This document shows, in pieces, positions 7,622 through 15,967 of a stretch of DNA of 44,028 bases (position 1 is the stretch's first letter; every line of letters starts with the position of its first letter). Made by a program: the position numbers and the translations under genes. A model generated the notes under the pieces. The model ran no database searches. It worked only from the letters and a program-made list of their open reading frames with translations, and had not been told where the DNA came from. Origin of the DNA: an uncultured Mediterraneibacter sp. (GTDB lineage Bacteria; Bacillota; Clostridia; Lachnospirales; Lachnospiraceae); NCBI GenBank assembly GCA_944376695.1, contig CALWDM010000018.1:1-44028 (forward strand). The letters run 5' to 3'.

Positions 7622-10096
7622 ATGTTCAGCAAAAGATTTGAGAAAGAAACATTTAAAGAGACGGTAAAGGATAATGTAAGGACCCTTTACAGAAAGACAG
7701 TGGAAGAGGCGACTCCGCAGCAGCTCTTTCAGGCAGTGTCCTATGCGGTAAAGGATGTGATCTTTGACGACTGGTTCGCAACGCAGAAAGTATATGACGA
7801 GGCGGACGCGAAAACAGTTTATTATATGTCCATGGAATTCCTCATGGGGCGCGCTCTGGGGAATAACCTGATCAATATGAAAGCGTACAGGGAAGTCAGG
7901 GAAGCGCTTGATGAGATGGGAATCGACCTGAATGTGGTCGAGGACCAGGAGCCGGATGCGGCTCTTGGAAACGGGGGGCTGGGAAGGCTCGCCGCATGTT
8001 TCCTTGATTCTCTGGCGACACTGAACTACCCGGCTTACGGCTGCGGTATCCGATACAGGTACGGGATGTTTAAACAGAAGATTGAGGACGGATATCAGAA
8101 GGAGGTGCCTGACAACTGGTTAAAGGAAGGCAACCCGTTCGAACTGCACAGAGAAGAATACGCGAAAGAAGTACGTTTCGGCGGAAATATCCGTTTTGAG
8201 AAAGACCCGGAGACGGGAAAGGATAAATTCATCCAGGAGAATTATGAGTCTGTCCTTGCGATTCCCTACGATATGCCTGTCGTGGGATACGGAAACCATG
8301 TGGTAAATACGCTGCGCGTGTGGGACGCCAGGGCGATTACGGACTTCAAGCTGGATGAGTTTGACAGAGGGAACTATCACAAAGCTGTGGAGCAGGAGAA
8401 CCTGGCGAAGCTGATCGTCGACGTCCTCTACCCCAACGATAACCACTACTCAGGAAAAGAGCTCCGACTGAAACAGCAGTATTTCTTCATTTCCGCCAGC
8501 CTTCAGGCGCTGATCGCGAAATATAAGAAGAGACACAGCGATATCAGGAAGCTCCACGAGAAAGTCGTCATCCAGATGAATGATACCCATCCGACTGTCG
8601 CAGTTCCGGAGCTGATGCGCCTGCTCATTGATCAGGAGGGGCTGAACTGGGAGGAAGCGTGGGAGGTGACGGCAAAGACCTGCGCGTATACGAATCATAC
8701 GATCATGGCAGAGGCCCTCGAGAAATGGCCGATCGACCTGTTCTCCAGGCTTCTCCCGCGTATTTACCAGATCGTACAGGAGATCGACCGCCGCTTCCTC
8801 ATCAAAGTCCGCGAGATGTATCCGGGCGATGAGAACAAAGTGAAAAAGATGGCAATCCTCATGGACGGACAGGTGCGCATGGCAAATATGGCGATCATCG
8901 CCGGCTTCTCCGTAAACGGCGTGGCAAAACTCCACACAGAGATCCTGGAGAAACAGGAACTTAAAGACTTCTACCAGATGATGCCGGAGAAATTCAACAA
9001 TAAGACAAACGGCATCACACAGAGAAGATTCCTTGCCCACGGCAACCCGCTCCTGGCTGACTGGATCACAGACAAGATCGGAGACGGCTGGATCACAGAC
9101 CTGTCCAAGATCGCCAACTTAAAGCCATATGTAAACGATGAGAACGCAAGGCGCGAGTTCATGCAGATCAAGTACCAGAACAAAGTGCGTCTGGCAAAAT
9201 ATATCAGGGAGCACAACGGCATTGAAGTGGATCCGAGATCCATCTTTGACGTACAGGTAAAACGTCTCCACGAGTATAAGAGACAGTTCCTGAACATCCT
9301 TCATATCATGTATCTGTACAACCAGATCAAGGAGCACCCGGAGATTTCCTTCTACCCGAGGACATTTATCTTCGGCGCTAAGGCGGCTGCAGGTTACCTG
9401 AGAGCAAAGGAGACGATCAAGCTGATCAACTCCGTTGCGGAGGTGGTGAACAATGACCGCAGCATCAACGGCAAGCTGAAAGTCGTATTTATCGAGGATT
9501 ACCGTGTGTCCAACGCGGAGATCATTTTCGCGGCAGCAGATGTCAGCGAGCAGATCTCCACAGCGTCCAAAGAGGCGTCCGGCACAGGAAACATGAAGTT
9601 CATGCTCAACGGCGCTCCGACATTGGGGACCATGGACGGGGCGAATGTAGAGATCGTACAGGAAGTCGGAGAGGAGAATGCGTTTATCTTCGGACTGAGC
9701 TCAGAGGAGGTCATCAACTACGAGAACAACGGCGGCTACAACCCGCAGGATATCTATTTCAATGACTGGGAGCTCAAGCGCGTGGTCGATCAGCTCATGG
9801 ACGGCACATACTCACACGGCGACCACAATATGTATAAGAACCTGTATAACTCACTGCTCAATACACAGTGCACGGACAGGGCGGATATGTACTTTATCCT
9901 GAAGGATTTCCGCTCTTACGCGGAAGCACAGAAGCGGGTCGAAGAGGCGTACCGCGACCAGCAGAGATGGTCGCGCATGGCGATGATGCAGACCGCGTGC
10001 AGCGGTAAATTCTCTTCCGACAGGACGATCGAAGAGTATGTCAGTGATATCTGGCATCTGGAAAAGGTCCAGGTCCCGTCCGGACAGGATGACTGA
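7622..10096 (+). CDS. glgP: Glycogen/maltodextrin phosphorylase
   Basis: GT35-family alpha-glucan phosphorylase. It removes terminal glucose units from glycogen or maltodextrins with phosphate, yielding glucose-1-phosphate. The 824-residue length is typical. The pyridoxal-phosphate site EASGTGNMKFMLNGA is intact, with Lys659 as the cofactor lysine. The N-terminal YYMSMEFLMGR and GNGGLGRLAACF motifs are also present. The reading frame is open upstream from 7574 inside ileS. I chose ATG 7622 because it sits four bases after the ileS stop and an AAGGAAGG ribosome binding site lies at the right distance. The tight spacing suggests translational coupling to ileS, an unusual pairing functionally. 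Confidence 0.95.
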   Translation: MFSKRFEKETFKETVKDNVRTLYRKTVEEATPQQLFQAVSYAVKDVIFDDWFATQKVYDEADAKTVYYMSMEFLMGRALGNNLINMKAYREVREALDEMGIDLNVVEDQEPDAALGNGGLGRLAACFLDSLATLNYPAYGCGIRYRYGMFKQKIEDGYQKEVPDNWLKEGNPFELHREEYAKEVRFGGNIRFEKDPETGKDKFIQENYESVLAIPYDMPVVGYGNHVVNTLRVWDARAITDFKLDEFDRGNYHKAVEQENLAKLIVDVLYPNDNHYSGKELRLKQQYFFISASLQALIAKYKKRHSDIRKLHEKVVIQMNDTHPTVAVPELMRLLIDQEGLNWEEAWEVTAKTCAYTNHTIMAEALEKWPIDLFSRLLPRIYQIVQEIDRRFLIKVREMYPGDENKVKKMAILMDGQVRMANMAIIAGFSVNGVAKLHTEILEKQELKDFYQMMPEKFNNKTNGITQRRFLAHGNPLLADWITDKIGDGWITDLSKIANLKPYVNDENARREFMQIKYQNKVRLAKYIREHNGIEVDPRSIFDVQVKRLHEYKRQFLNILHIMYLYNQIKEHPEISFYPRTFIFGAKAAAGYLRAKETIKLINSVAEVVNNDRSINGKLKVVFIEDYRVSNAEIIFAAADVSEQISTASKEASGTGNMKFMLNGAPTLGTMDGANVEIVQEVGEENAFIFGLSSEEVINYENNGGYNPQDIYFNDWELKRVVDQLMDGTYSHGDHNMYKNLYNSLLNTQCTDRADMYFILKDFRSYAEAQKRVEEAYRDQQRWSRMAMMQTACSGKFSSDRTIEEYVSDIWHLEKVQVPSGQDD

Positions 10097-10165
10097 ACAG
10101 AAGCGGCAGTATGCGGCTGGGAGGAACAGAGGCGGGGAATGACAGAAAACAGGAGGCGGTACTAA

Positions 10166-11107
10166 ATGGAGCGTGATTATCACTTTACGTATGAATATAA
10201 CTATCCGGTCAGCAGCTCGGACGATCTGTTCGGCGTGATTATGTCAGTTTATCTGATCATCCTTACGCTGGCGCTGCTCTTTGCGCTGGTGGGCTATATC
10301 TTTTATTCGGTCGGACTGTATACCATCGGGAAACGGATGGGAAAGGAAAATCCCTGGCTGGCGTTTATCCCTTATGCGAGAGATTACTTTCAGGGCGAGC
10401 TGGCCGGGCCGGTCAGGCTGAATAAGAAAGAGATCAGAAGCCCGGGAATCTGGAACCTGGTCATTCCGATTATATCCAGTGTCCTGGCAGGAGGGTCATG
10501 GGTGGTCATGAGCCTGGCGGGCGGGCTGATGTCTGCCGCCGGGATATCCGGCAGCGGGAGCGCGGGGATCGCGCTGCTCTTCGTGATCATGATGTACACA
10601 CTGCTGACCGTGGCGGTGATTGCGGCACGGGCGGCGCAGAAGGTGCTGAAAATTCTGATCAACAAACAGATCCTGGAGCGGTTCACTTCAGGAAATATGG
10701 GGCTTGTACATGCGGTGCTGATGATTATAGTGCCGCTTTACGAAGCGTTCTGCTTCTTTGTGATGCGGAATCGGGATTTCAATCCGGGGATGGAGCCAGA
10801 GATCACCCCGCCGCCGGCTCTGCTCCCGCCGTCGCCATCGCAGGGCGGACCGCAGGGGCCGGCAGCGACACCGCAGGGGCCGGTACCGACGCCGCCGCCG
10901 CCACCGCAGGGCGGACCGCAGGGGCCGGCAGCGACACCACCGCCGCCGCCGTCGCCGTCACAGGGCGGACCGCAGGGGCCGGTACCGACACCACCGACGC
11001 CGCCGTCGCCGTCACAGGGCGGACCGCAGGGGCCGGTACCGACACCACTGGCACCACCGACGCCGCCGTCGCCCCCGGAAGCGGACAGGGCTGAGAAAAC
11101 AGAATGA
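10166..11107 (+). CDS. Multi-pass membrane protein with proline-rich repeat tail
   Basis: A 313-residue protein of unknown function. An acidic/tyrosine-rich N-terminus is followed by about four hydrophobic segments (near residues 24-50, 90-118, 128-150 and 180-200). Between the first two lies a motif of the type YTIGKRMGKENPWLAFIPYARDY, which resembles small Firmicute membrane proteins with an IAKRRG...PWLAWIP signature. I cannot assign a family with certainty. The last 90 or so residues are a low-complexity Pro/Gly/Gln tail built from repeats of QGGPQGP plus proline runs, probably cytoplasmic or surface-exposed and disordered. The start has a perfect AGGAGG. It lies 69 bp after glgP in the same direction. 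Confidence 0.75.
   Translation: MERDYHFTYEYNYPVSSSDDLFGVIMSVYLIILTLALLFALVGYIFYSVGLYTIGKRMGKENPWLAFIPYARDYFQGELAGPVRLNKKEIRSPGIWNLVIPIISSVLAGGSWVVMSLAGGLMSAAGISGSGSAGIALLFVIMMYTLLTVAVIAARAAQKVLKILINKQILERFTSGNMGLVHAVLMIIVPLYEAFCFFVMRNRDFNPGMEPEITPPPALLPPSPSQGGPQGPAATPQGPVPTPPPPPQGGPQGPAATPPPPPSPSQGGPQGPVPTPPTPPSPSQGGPQGPVPTPLAPPTPPSPPEADRAEKTE
10841..11045 (+). repeat. GC-rich minisatellite encoding the proline-rich tail
   Basis: A 22-bp core (CAGGGCGGACCGCAGGGGCC plus GG) begins at 10841, 10906, 10961 and 11015, giving periods of 65, 55 and 54 bp. Spacers are made of CCG/ACC/GTC triplets. All unit lengths keep the reading frame except through compensating spacer changes, so copy number could vary without killing the gene. 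Confidence 0.85.
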
Positions 11108-11130
11108 CAGAGGACAGCTCTTCATACAAT
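11102..11130 (+). promoter_or_regulatory. Candidate sigma-E promoter of spoIID
   Basis: CATACAAT (11123-11130) matches the sigma-E -10 consensus well. A weaker -35-like GAATGAC (11102-11108) lies 14 bp upstream and overlaps the previous stop codon. In Bacillus subtilis spoIID is sigma-E dependent, which supports the reading. The resulting leader would be only about 16 nt. Confidence 0.5.
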
Positions 11131-11152
11131 ACAGTATGGAGGGCTGTTTTTT

Positions 11153-12151
11153 ATGGAACGATATGTGATTGAGCAGAAACTGAAATCTTTCGCAGCATTT
11201 CTTGTGATCGTTATCCTGCTTCCCTATATTGTCTCTGTGTTCGTAAATGGCGCAGACCTCTCTGCGGAAAGCGGGGGCAGCGCGTTTTATGTAAAGGTAA
11301 AAGTGCCGGACACAGAGGAGGCGGACGGCGTTGCCGAGATCGGGTGGACAGACTATCTGGCAGGGATACTTGCCAGAGAAGTGCCGGCTGAGTTTGGGGA
11401 GGAGGCGATGAAAGCACAGGCAGTGCTCATCAGGACTCAGATCTACCGGGAACTGAGCAGTTCGGAGGAGAAAATACTTGACATGGATCACATGACGCGT
11501 GAGGAGATGAAGAAACAGTGGGGGCAGGAGAAGGCTTCGGAGTATTATGAAAAATACAAACGCGCTGTAGAACAGACGGACGATACGGTACTCATGTACG
11601 GGGAAGGGTATGCCTGGACTCCCTTCCATCAGTCGAGCTGCGGGATGACAAGGAGCGCGGAGGAGGTCATGGGGACCGGGGAGTATCCTTATATAGCGGT
11701 CCGGGAATGCCCTGACGATAAAGAGGCAGACAATGAGATACAGGTGTTTACTTTTACATACGCACAGATACAGGAAGCCTGCCGGGATTTCCTCGTAGCT
11801 GCGGCGGACGGGGAGCAGGCGGAGAAAGGATATACGTTTGCTGATTTTGAGATCATGGCGTATGATTCCGCAGGATATGTCAGCCAGCTCAGGATCGGAG
11901 ATACGCTCTGTACAGGCGATCAGTTCAGAGACGCCATGGGACTTCCTTCCAGCTCGTTTTCTTTCAGTGAAGCACAGGGAGAAGAGGGAAGCCTCAGGGT
12001 CACGACTGCCGGGAACGGCCACGGACTTGGAATGAGCCTGTGGACGGCGGAAAAGCTGGACGAGAACGGGAATACATATGAGGAGATTCTTTCATTTTTC
12101 TTTGAGGGTACAGAGATCAGGAAAGATATCCAGGAGACGGAGCTGTTCTGA
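11153..12151 (+). CDS. spoIID: Stage II sporulation protein D, lytic transglycosylase
   Basis: A 332-residue SpoIID/LytB-domain protein with an N-terminal membrane anchor (about residues 14-34). The family cleaves peptidoglycan glycan strands as part of the SpoIIDMP machine that drives engulfment of the forespore, acting on the mother-cell side. The domain opens with DYLAGILAREVPAEF. Glu76 in AREVPAE corresponds to the catalytic glutamate. The AMKAQAVLIRTQ helix, the FHQSSCGMTRSAEEV segment and the conserved GHGLGMS motif near the C-terminus are all present. It is 105 bp upstream of a SpoIIQ-like gene, a known clostridial arrangement. Ribosome binding site GGAGGG is nine bases before ATG 11153. 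Confidence 0.92.
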   Translation: MERYVIEQKLKSFAAFLVIVILLPYIVSVFVNGADLSAESGGSAFYVKVKVPDTEEADGVAEIGWTDYLAGILAREVPAEFGEEAMKAQAVLIRTQIYRELSSSEEKILDMDHMTREEMKKQWGQEKASEYYEKYKRAVEQTDDTVLMYGEGYAWTPFHQSSCGMTRSAEEVMGTGEYPYIAVRECPDDKEADNEIQVFTFTYAQIQEACRDFLVAAADGEQAEKGYTFADFEIMAYDSAGYVSQLRIGDTLCTGDQFRDAMGLPSSSFSFSEAQGEEGSLRVTTAGNGHGLGMSLWTAEKLDENGNTYEEILSFFFEGTEIRKDIQETELF

Positions 12152-12217
12152 CGCATAAGTCTTCCTGCGGAAAAAGCGCCCTGTAAGAGAACTTTTTCAA
12201 CGCTTTTTCAAAGCCTG

Positions 12218-12246
12218 GAATAATACGGATGTTTTCTGGCAAAAAT
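12218..12246 (+). promoter_or_regulatory. Candidate sigma-F/sigma-G promoter of the spoIIQ-like gene
   Basis: GAATA (12218-12222, near the GYATA -35), a 15-bp spacer and GGCAAAAAT (12238-12246), which fits the GGnnAnAnT -10 of sigma-F at every defined position. SpoIIQ is a sigma-F gene in B. subtilis, so position, spacing and gene identity agree. Confidence 0.55.
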
Positions 12247-12265
12247 ATAGCCAGAGGTGATGACA

Positions 12266-13048
12266 ATGAATAAGAATGAAAGACCCTCCTTCTTAAAGAG
12301 AAGGGGCGCTGCGGTCGGCATTGTGATCTGTTTTGTGGCGGTCATTGCTCTGGTAGGGGTATATACTTTTAATAACTATCAGAAGGACATCAGCGAACAG
12401 ATGGCAAAAGCTGAAAAACAGGCAGAAGAGCTTACAGAGGATAAGACAGAAGAGACGACGACAGACGATATCGTCCTGCCCGAAGCAGGAGGACAGCAGG
12501 ACGCAGAGGCAGCAGAAGAAGAGGCGGATCCCGGTACGGCGGATGGAGAGGCCGGAGGGCAGGACAGCCCGGGCGCTGACGCCGGAGACGCCGGCGGGGC
12601 GGCAGCATCGGGCGCGGATACATCAGGCGTGTGGTTCTCTGAGGAGAGCGTCCTTACATGGCCTGCCAGCGGAGCGGTGATCATGGGATACAGCATGGAC
12701 CAGACCGTGTTCTTCCAGACTCTGGAACAGTACAGGTATAATCCCGCAATGATCATCAGCGGTGAAGTCGGTGAGACGATTACTGCTTCTGCCGCAGGGA
12801 TCGTGACGGATATCACGGAGACGGCACAGACAGGCACAACGGTCAGTCTGGATATGGGGAACGGATATACCGCCGTATACGGTCAGCTTACAGATGTAGC
12901 GCTCTCGGCAGGCGATTATGTCAATGCGGGGGAGACGATCGGGAATCTCAGTGAACCGACCAAATATTACAGTATAGAAGGCCCGAACCTATACTTTGAG
13001 ATCCTCAAAGACGGAGAGCCTGTAGATCCTATGAATTTTATGGAATAG
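12266..13048 (+). CDS. spoIIQ: SpoIIQ-like forespore protein with degenerate M23 (LytM) domain
   Basis: A 260-residue membrane-anchored protein: a short basic N-terminus, one transmembrane helix (about residues 15-35), an acidic low-complexity linker rich in Glu/Ala/Gly, and a C-terminal LytM fold. SpoIIQ family members are made in the forespore and join SpoIIIAH to form the intercellular channel. The usual zinc ligands are missing. The HxGID-type segment reads NPAMIIS, the usual YGHL reads YGQL, and the HLHFEI motif reads NLYFEI. The domain is therefore probably structural, as in Bacillus rather than in Clostridioides difficile. GTG 12257 and ATG 12260 are alternative starts; ATG 12266 fits AGAGGTG best. 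Assignment rests on domain type plus adjacency to spoIID. Confidence 0.82.
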   Translation: MNKNERPSFLKRRGAAVGIVICFVAVIALVGVYTFNNYQKDISEQMAKAEKQAEELTEDKTEETTTDDIVLPEAGGQQDAEAAEEEADPGTADGEAGGQDSPGADAGDAGGAAASGADTSGVWFSEESVLTWPASGAVIMGYSMDQTVFFQTLEQYRYNPAMIISGEVGETITASAAGIVTDITETAQTGTTVSLDMGNGYTAVYGQLTDVALSAGDYVNAGETIGNLSEPTKYYSIEGPNLYFEILKDGEPVDPMNFME

Positions 13049-13072
13049 CACAGAAGCGGACCGGGCTGAAAA

Positions 13073-13116
13073 ACAGACGGACCGGCAGTTTTTCCTGCCG
13101 GGGCCGTCTGTTTTTT
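13073..13116 (+). terminator. Intrinsic terminator after the spoIIQ-like gene
   Basis: ACAGACGG (13073-13080) pairs with CCGTCTGT (13104-13111), and an inner CCGGCAG/CTGCCGG stem (13082-13088 and 13095-13101) extends it. A run of six T residues follows at 13111-13116. Confidence 0.9.
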
Positions 13117-13228
13117 CTGTCCGCCCCGCCTTTTCTGTCCGGCCTTACAGTGGACCGGAGAATCCCGCGGAACCATCAGGCCGCAGAATCATGAAATTTT
13201 ATGGGATCTTAAAATATCATGGAACAGA

Positions 13229-13258
13229 TTTACAAAATCCTGCGGAATGGGATACAAT
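13229..13258 (+). promoter_or_regulatory. Sigma-A promoter of the GIY-YIG gene
   Basis: TTTACA (13229-13234), an 18-bp spacer and TACAAT (13253-13258). Its position excludes the upstream in-frame ATG at 13219 as the start and supports ATG 13279. Confidence 0.65.
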
Positions 13259-13278
13259 ACAGACAGGAGGGCGTTGCT

Positions 13279-13587
13279 ATGGATAAGAAAATACATAAGC
13301 GCGGGACGGGAGAGGCGCGGGAAGTGAATTATACTTATATTGTCAGATGCAGCGACGGCACGTTCTATACCGGCTGGACAAATAATCTTGACAAACGCAT
13401 CCAGGACCATAATGAGGGCAGGGGCGCCAAATATACCAGATCCCGCAGACCGGTCATACTGGAGTATTATGAAGAGTTCTCCACAAGGGAAGAAGCGATG
13501 AGCCGTGAATGGGCGATCAAGCATATGCCCCGGGGGAAAAAAGAAGAGATGATCCGCAAAGCGGAGACGGCTGCGGATGTTCTCTGA
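13279..13587 (+). CDS. GIY-YIG nuclease superfamily protein (YhbQ/UPF0213-like)
   Basis: A 102-residue small stand-alone GIY-YIG domain. The signature reads YTYIVRCSDGTFYTGWT (YIV in place of GIY, YTG in place of YIG), followed by NLDKRIQDHN and the basic GAKYTRSRRP segment typical of the YhbQ/UPF0213 group. These proteins are linked to DNA repair or nucleic-acid cleavage, but the exact role is unclear. The start at 13279 follows AGGAGGG and lies downstream of a good promoter. A longer frame from 13219 would begin inside that promoter. It ends 101 bp before the ROK kinase gene, which has its own promoter. Confidence 0.88.
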   Translation: MDKKIHKRGTGEAREVNYTYIVRCSDGTFYTGWTNNLDKRIQDHNEGRGAKYTRSRRPVILEYYEEFSTREEAMSREWAIKHMPRGKKEEMIRKAETAADVL

Positions 13588-13635
13588 AAGGAAAAACGGC
13601 GGAAAAAGAACGGAGAAAAAGGAAGACGATTTCTG

Positions 13636-13665
13636 TTGCAGTCACAGATATATATTATGTATAAT
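13636..13665 (+). promoter_or_regulatory. Sigma-A promoter of the ROK kinase gene
   Basis: TTGCAG (13636-13641), an 18-bp spacer and TATAAT (13660-13665), 24 bp before the ATG at 13689. Confidence 0.6.
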
Positions 13666-13688
13666 AAAAAGAAAAAGGAGTAAGGGTT

Positions 13689-14585
13689 ATGAGAAAGTTT
13701 ACTGGAGTTGACCTCGGCGGAACGAACATACGCGCGGCCATCGTAAGCGAGGACGGCGAGATCCTGACTATGAAGAAATGTGAGAGCCACCCCGAGCGGG
13801 GAGCGGAGGCTGTCATGGAGACAATGACGTCCCTGATCGAGAGCCTGGAAGGCTATGAGGAATGCGAAGGGATCGGTATGGGCATCCCCGGACCGATCGA
13901 TACGGTCAACGGGAAGATTATCGTATCCACAAACCTGCCGAAGCTCATCGGATTTCCGATAGCGGATTACATACAGAAGCATTTCCGGAAACCGGCGTAT
14001 ATGGACAATGACGTGAAAGTTGCCGCGCTCGGAGAAGCAGTGCTCGGCGGAGGGAAAGGGTATCCCATCGTCTACTATGTGACGGTCTCCACCGGGATCG
14101 GCGGGGCGCTTGTCATCGATAAAAAAGTGATCAGCGGACAGAACGGACATGCCGGGGAGATCGGAAATATATGCATTGACCGGAACCGGGAGAAATACAA
14201 TATCCTGAATGCGGGCGCGGTGGAGAATGAGGCAAGCGGTACAGCGATCACCCGCAGGGGGAGAGCCGTATTCGGGGACAGAATCACCAATGCGGGAGAT
14301 GTTTTCGACCTGGCGAGAAAGGGCGATGAGAAGGCGCTTGAGATCGTGGACTCGATGTCATATGACCTTGCCATGATGTTCAGCGCGATCGGGCATATCA
14401 TAGATCCGCATGTGTTTGTCGTGGGCGGCGGCGTAATGAAAGGCAGGGACGTCTTCTTTGACAAAATGGAACAATATTACCGCTCCATGATCCATGCGGG
14501 TATGCAGTCCGTGGTGTTTAAGGAAGCGGAGCTGGAGGAGCCCGGGATCGTGGGCGCTGCGATGCTCCCGATGACTCAGAAATAA
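13689..14585 (+). CDS. ROK-family sugar kinase (glucokinase-like)
   Basis: A 298-residue cytoplasmic ROK protein. The ATP-binding DLGGTN motif is at residues 7-12. The sugar-site GMGIPGP, DNDVKVAALGE, TGIGGALV and GHAGEIGN motifs are in order, and VVGGGV is near the C-terminus. The family phosphorylates glucose, N-acetyl sugars or related hexoses at O6. The CxCGxxGCxE zinc motif normally found just after the GHxxxE segment is absent; the region reads CIDRNREKYNILNAGAVENEASG, keeping only the final ENEASG part. Substrate cannot be told from sequence. There is no N-terminal DNA-binding domain, so it is an enzyme rather than a ROK repressor. Confidence 0.88.
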   Translation: MRKFTGVDLGGTNIRAAIVSEDGEILTMKKCESHPERGAEAVMETMTSLIESLEGYEECEGIGMGIPGPIDTVNGKIIVSTNLPKLIGFPIADYIQKHFRKPAYMDNDVKVAALGEAVLGGGKGYPIVYYVTVSTGIGGALVIDKKVISGQNGHAGEIGNICIDRNREKYNILNAGAVENEASGTAITRRGRAVFGDRITNAGDVFDLARKGDEKALEIVDSMSYDLAMMFSAIGHIIDPHVFVVGGGVMKGRDVFFDKMEQYYRSMIHAGMQSVVFKEAELEEPGIVGAAMLPMTQK

Positions 14586-14620
14586 ATGTCAGGCAGACGA
14601 AGAGACGAGATCATAAATAT

Positions 14621-14687
14621 CCGGAGAAGAGAGACCCGGGAATATGCAAAGGACACTCCTGCATATTCCCGGGTCATTCTTCTCCGG
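14621..14687. terminator. Bidirectional terminator between ROK kinase and rubrerythrin
   Basis: A long hairpin. Arms CCGGAGAAGA/TCTTCTCCGG (14621-14630 and 14678-14687) enclose a perfect 15-bp stem starting ACCCGGGAATATGCA (14634-14648). It lies between two convergent genes and probably stops transcription from both sides. Confidence 0.75.
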
Positions 14688-14731
14688 TTCATACTTTTGC
14701 TTTGCTGTACAGCTTTACAAAAAAGAGGATT

Positions 14732-15268
14732 TTAGTAATTTTCAGCCTTTCTCTCAAAATAAGCCCTCGGGTGCGCGCATACCGGGCAGATTTCCGGCGC
14801 TTCCTCACCCTCGTAAATGTATCCGCAGTTATTGCATTTCCAGCCGAGAGGAGCCTCGTCTTTAAATGTTTTTCCCTGGCGGTAGTGGTCCAGAAGTCTC
14901 TGGTAGCGTTTCTCGTGGGCTGCCTCTACCTGAGCAACGCCGCGGAATTTTGCGGCAAGCTCGGGGAATCCCTCTGCCTCGGCTTCCTCAGCCATCCTCC
15001 TGTACATATCAGTCCACTCATAGTTCTCGCCGGCAGCCGCGTCGACAAGGTTTTCCTCTACGCTGCCGATCCCGTGGAACTCTTTAAACCACATTTTTGC
15101 GTGCTCTTTTTCCTGATTCGCAGTTTCCTCAAAGATGTTAGCCATCTGTACGAATCCGGCCTTTCTTGCCGCAGAAGCATAGTAGGTATACTTGTTGCGC
15201 GCCTGTGACTCGCCCGCGAATGCTTCCATCAGGTTTTTTTCTGTTTTTGTTCCCTCATATTTTGACAT
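14732..15268 (-). CDS. rbr: Rubrerythrin
   Basis: A 178-residue cytoplasmic non-haem di-iron peroxidase that reduces hydrogen peroxide in anaerobes with electrons from rubredoxin or NADH-dependent reductases. An N-terminal ferritin-like four-helix domain carries the di-iron ligands (E-x6-Y at [33 protein letters not shown]). A C-terminal rubredoxin-like domain has two Cys pairs (CNNCGY and CPVCAHP). This is the classical domain order. It lies downstream of reverse rubrerythrin and a PerR-like gene on the same strand, forming a peroxide-defence cluster. A GGGAGG ribosome binding site precedes the start. Confidence 0.95.
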   Translation of the reverse strand: MSKYEGTKTEKNLMEAFAGESQARNKYTYYASAARKAGFVQMANIFEETANQEKEHAKMWFKEFHGIGSVEENLVDAAAGENYEWTDMYRRMAEEAEAEGFPELAAKFRGVAQVEAAHEKRYQRLLDHYRQGKTFKDEAPLGWKCNNCGYIYEGEEAPEICPVCAHPRAYFERKAENY

Positions 15269-15320
15269 AGCAGGACCTCCCGTTTTTTGATTGCCAGTTT
15301 CCAGTGACTGAAAATTTTGG

Positions 15321-15367
15321 AAAAGGCTGTCCCCTCACAATTATGAAATTATAAGGAACAGCCTTTT
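15321..15367 (-). terminator. Terminator between the two rubrerythrin genes
   Basis: AAAAGGCTGT (15321-15330) pairs with ACAGCCTTTT (15358-15367) around a loop with weaker internal AATTAT/ATTAT pairing. On the minus strand it follows the reverse rubrerythrin stop and ends in TTTT. Confidence 0.65.
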
Positions 15368-15390
15368 AAAAATATTTAAGTATGCAGTGA

Positions 15391-15933
15391 TTAGCCGAAG
15401 TATCTCTTCAGAAGACCTTCGAATGCCTTGCCGTGACGGGCCTCGTCTCTTGCCATCTCATGAACTGTGTCGTGGATCGCATCAAGGTTTGCGGCTTTCG
15501 CACGTTTTGCGAGGTCGAACTTGCCGGCACTGGCTCCGTTCTCAGCCTCTACACGCATCTCAAGGTTCTTCTTTGTGCTGTCTGTAACGACTTCGCCGAG
15601 AAGCTCTGCGAATTTAGCTGCATGCTCTGCCTCTTCGAAAGCAGCTTTCTCCCAGTACAGGCCGATCTCCGGATATCCCTCTCTGTGAGCGACTCTTGAC
15701 ATTGCAAGATACATACCTACCTCAGAGCACTCTCCCTCGAAGTTTGCTCTCAGGTCAGCAAGAATGTCCTCGCTTACGCCCTTCGCAACGCCTACGACAT
15801 GCTCTGCAGCCCATGTCCTCTCACCGGACTGCTCCTGGAATTTTTCAGCCGGAGCATGGCATACCGGACATTCAGCCGGAGCAGCCTCTCCCTCGCAAAC
15901 ATAGCCACATACTGTACATACCCATTTTTTCAT
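15391..15933 (-). CDS. Reverse rubrerythrin (N-terminal rubredoxin domain)
   Basis: A 180-residue peroxidase of the reverse-rubrerythrin type. The rubredoxin-like domain comes first (CTVCGY at about residues 6-11 and CPVCHAP at about 20-26). A ferritin-like di-iron domain follows, with [21 protein letters not shown] and MARDEARHG helices. Known family members in clostridia are NADH-linked peroxide reductases controlled by PerR and induced by oxygen. The frame is open to 15999, but ATG 15933 has an AAAGGAG nine bases upstream and gives an N-terminus ([10 protein letters not shown]) typical for the family. A PerR-like gene ends 34 bp upstream. Confidence 0.93.
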   Translation of the reverse strand: MKKWVCTVCGYVCEGEAAPAECPVCHAPAEKFQEQSGERTWAAEHVVGVAKGVSEDILADLRANFEGECSEVGMYLAMSRVAHREGYPEIGLYWEKAAFEEAEHAAKFAELLGEVVTDSTKKNLEMRVEAENGASAGKFDLAKRAKAANLDAIHDTVHEMARDEARHGKAFEGLLKRYFG

Positions 15934-15967
15934 GATTTTTGTCTCCTTTTCTTTTTGAAATGTATTT

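Noticed and set aside
10498-11094. Long plus-strand open frame of 198 codons over the proline-rich region
   Set aside because: It is a shadow of the GC-rich repeat in another frame, with low-complexity Ala/Gly/Thr sequence. The annotated frame has transmembrane helices and a good ribosome binding site.
11012-12022. 336-codon minus-strand open frame over spoIID
   Set aside because: Antisense to a well-conserved SpoIID gene, with Arg/Cys/His-rich composition and no ribosome binding site; typical shadow frame.
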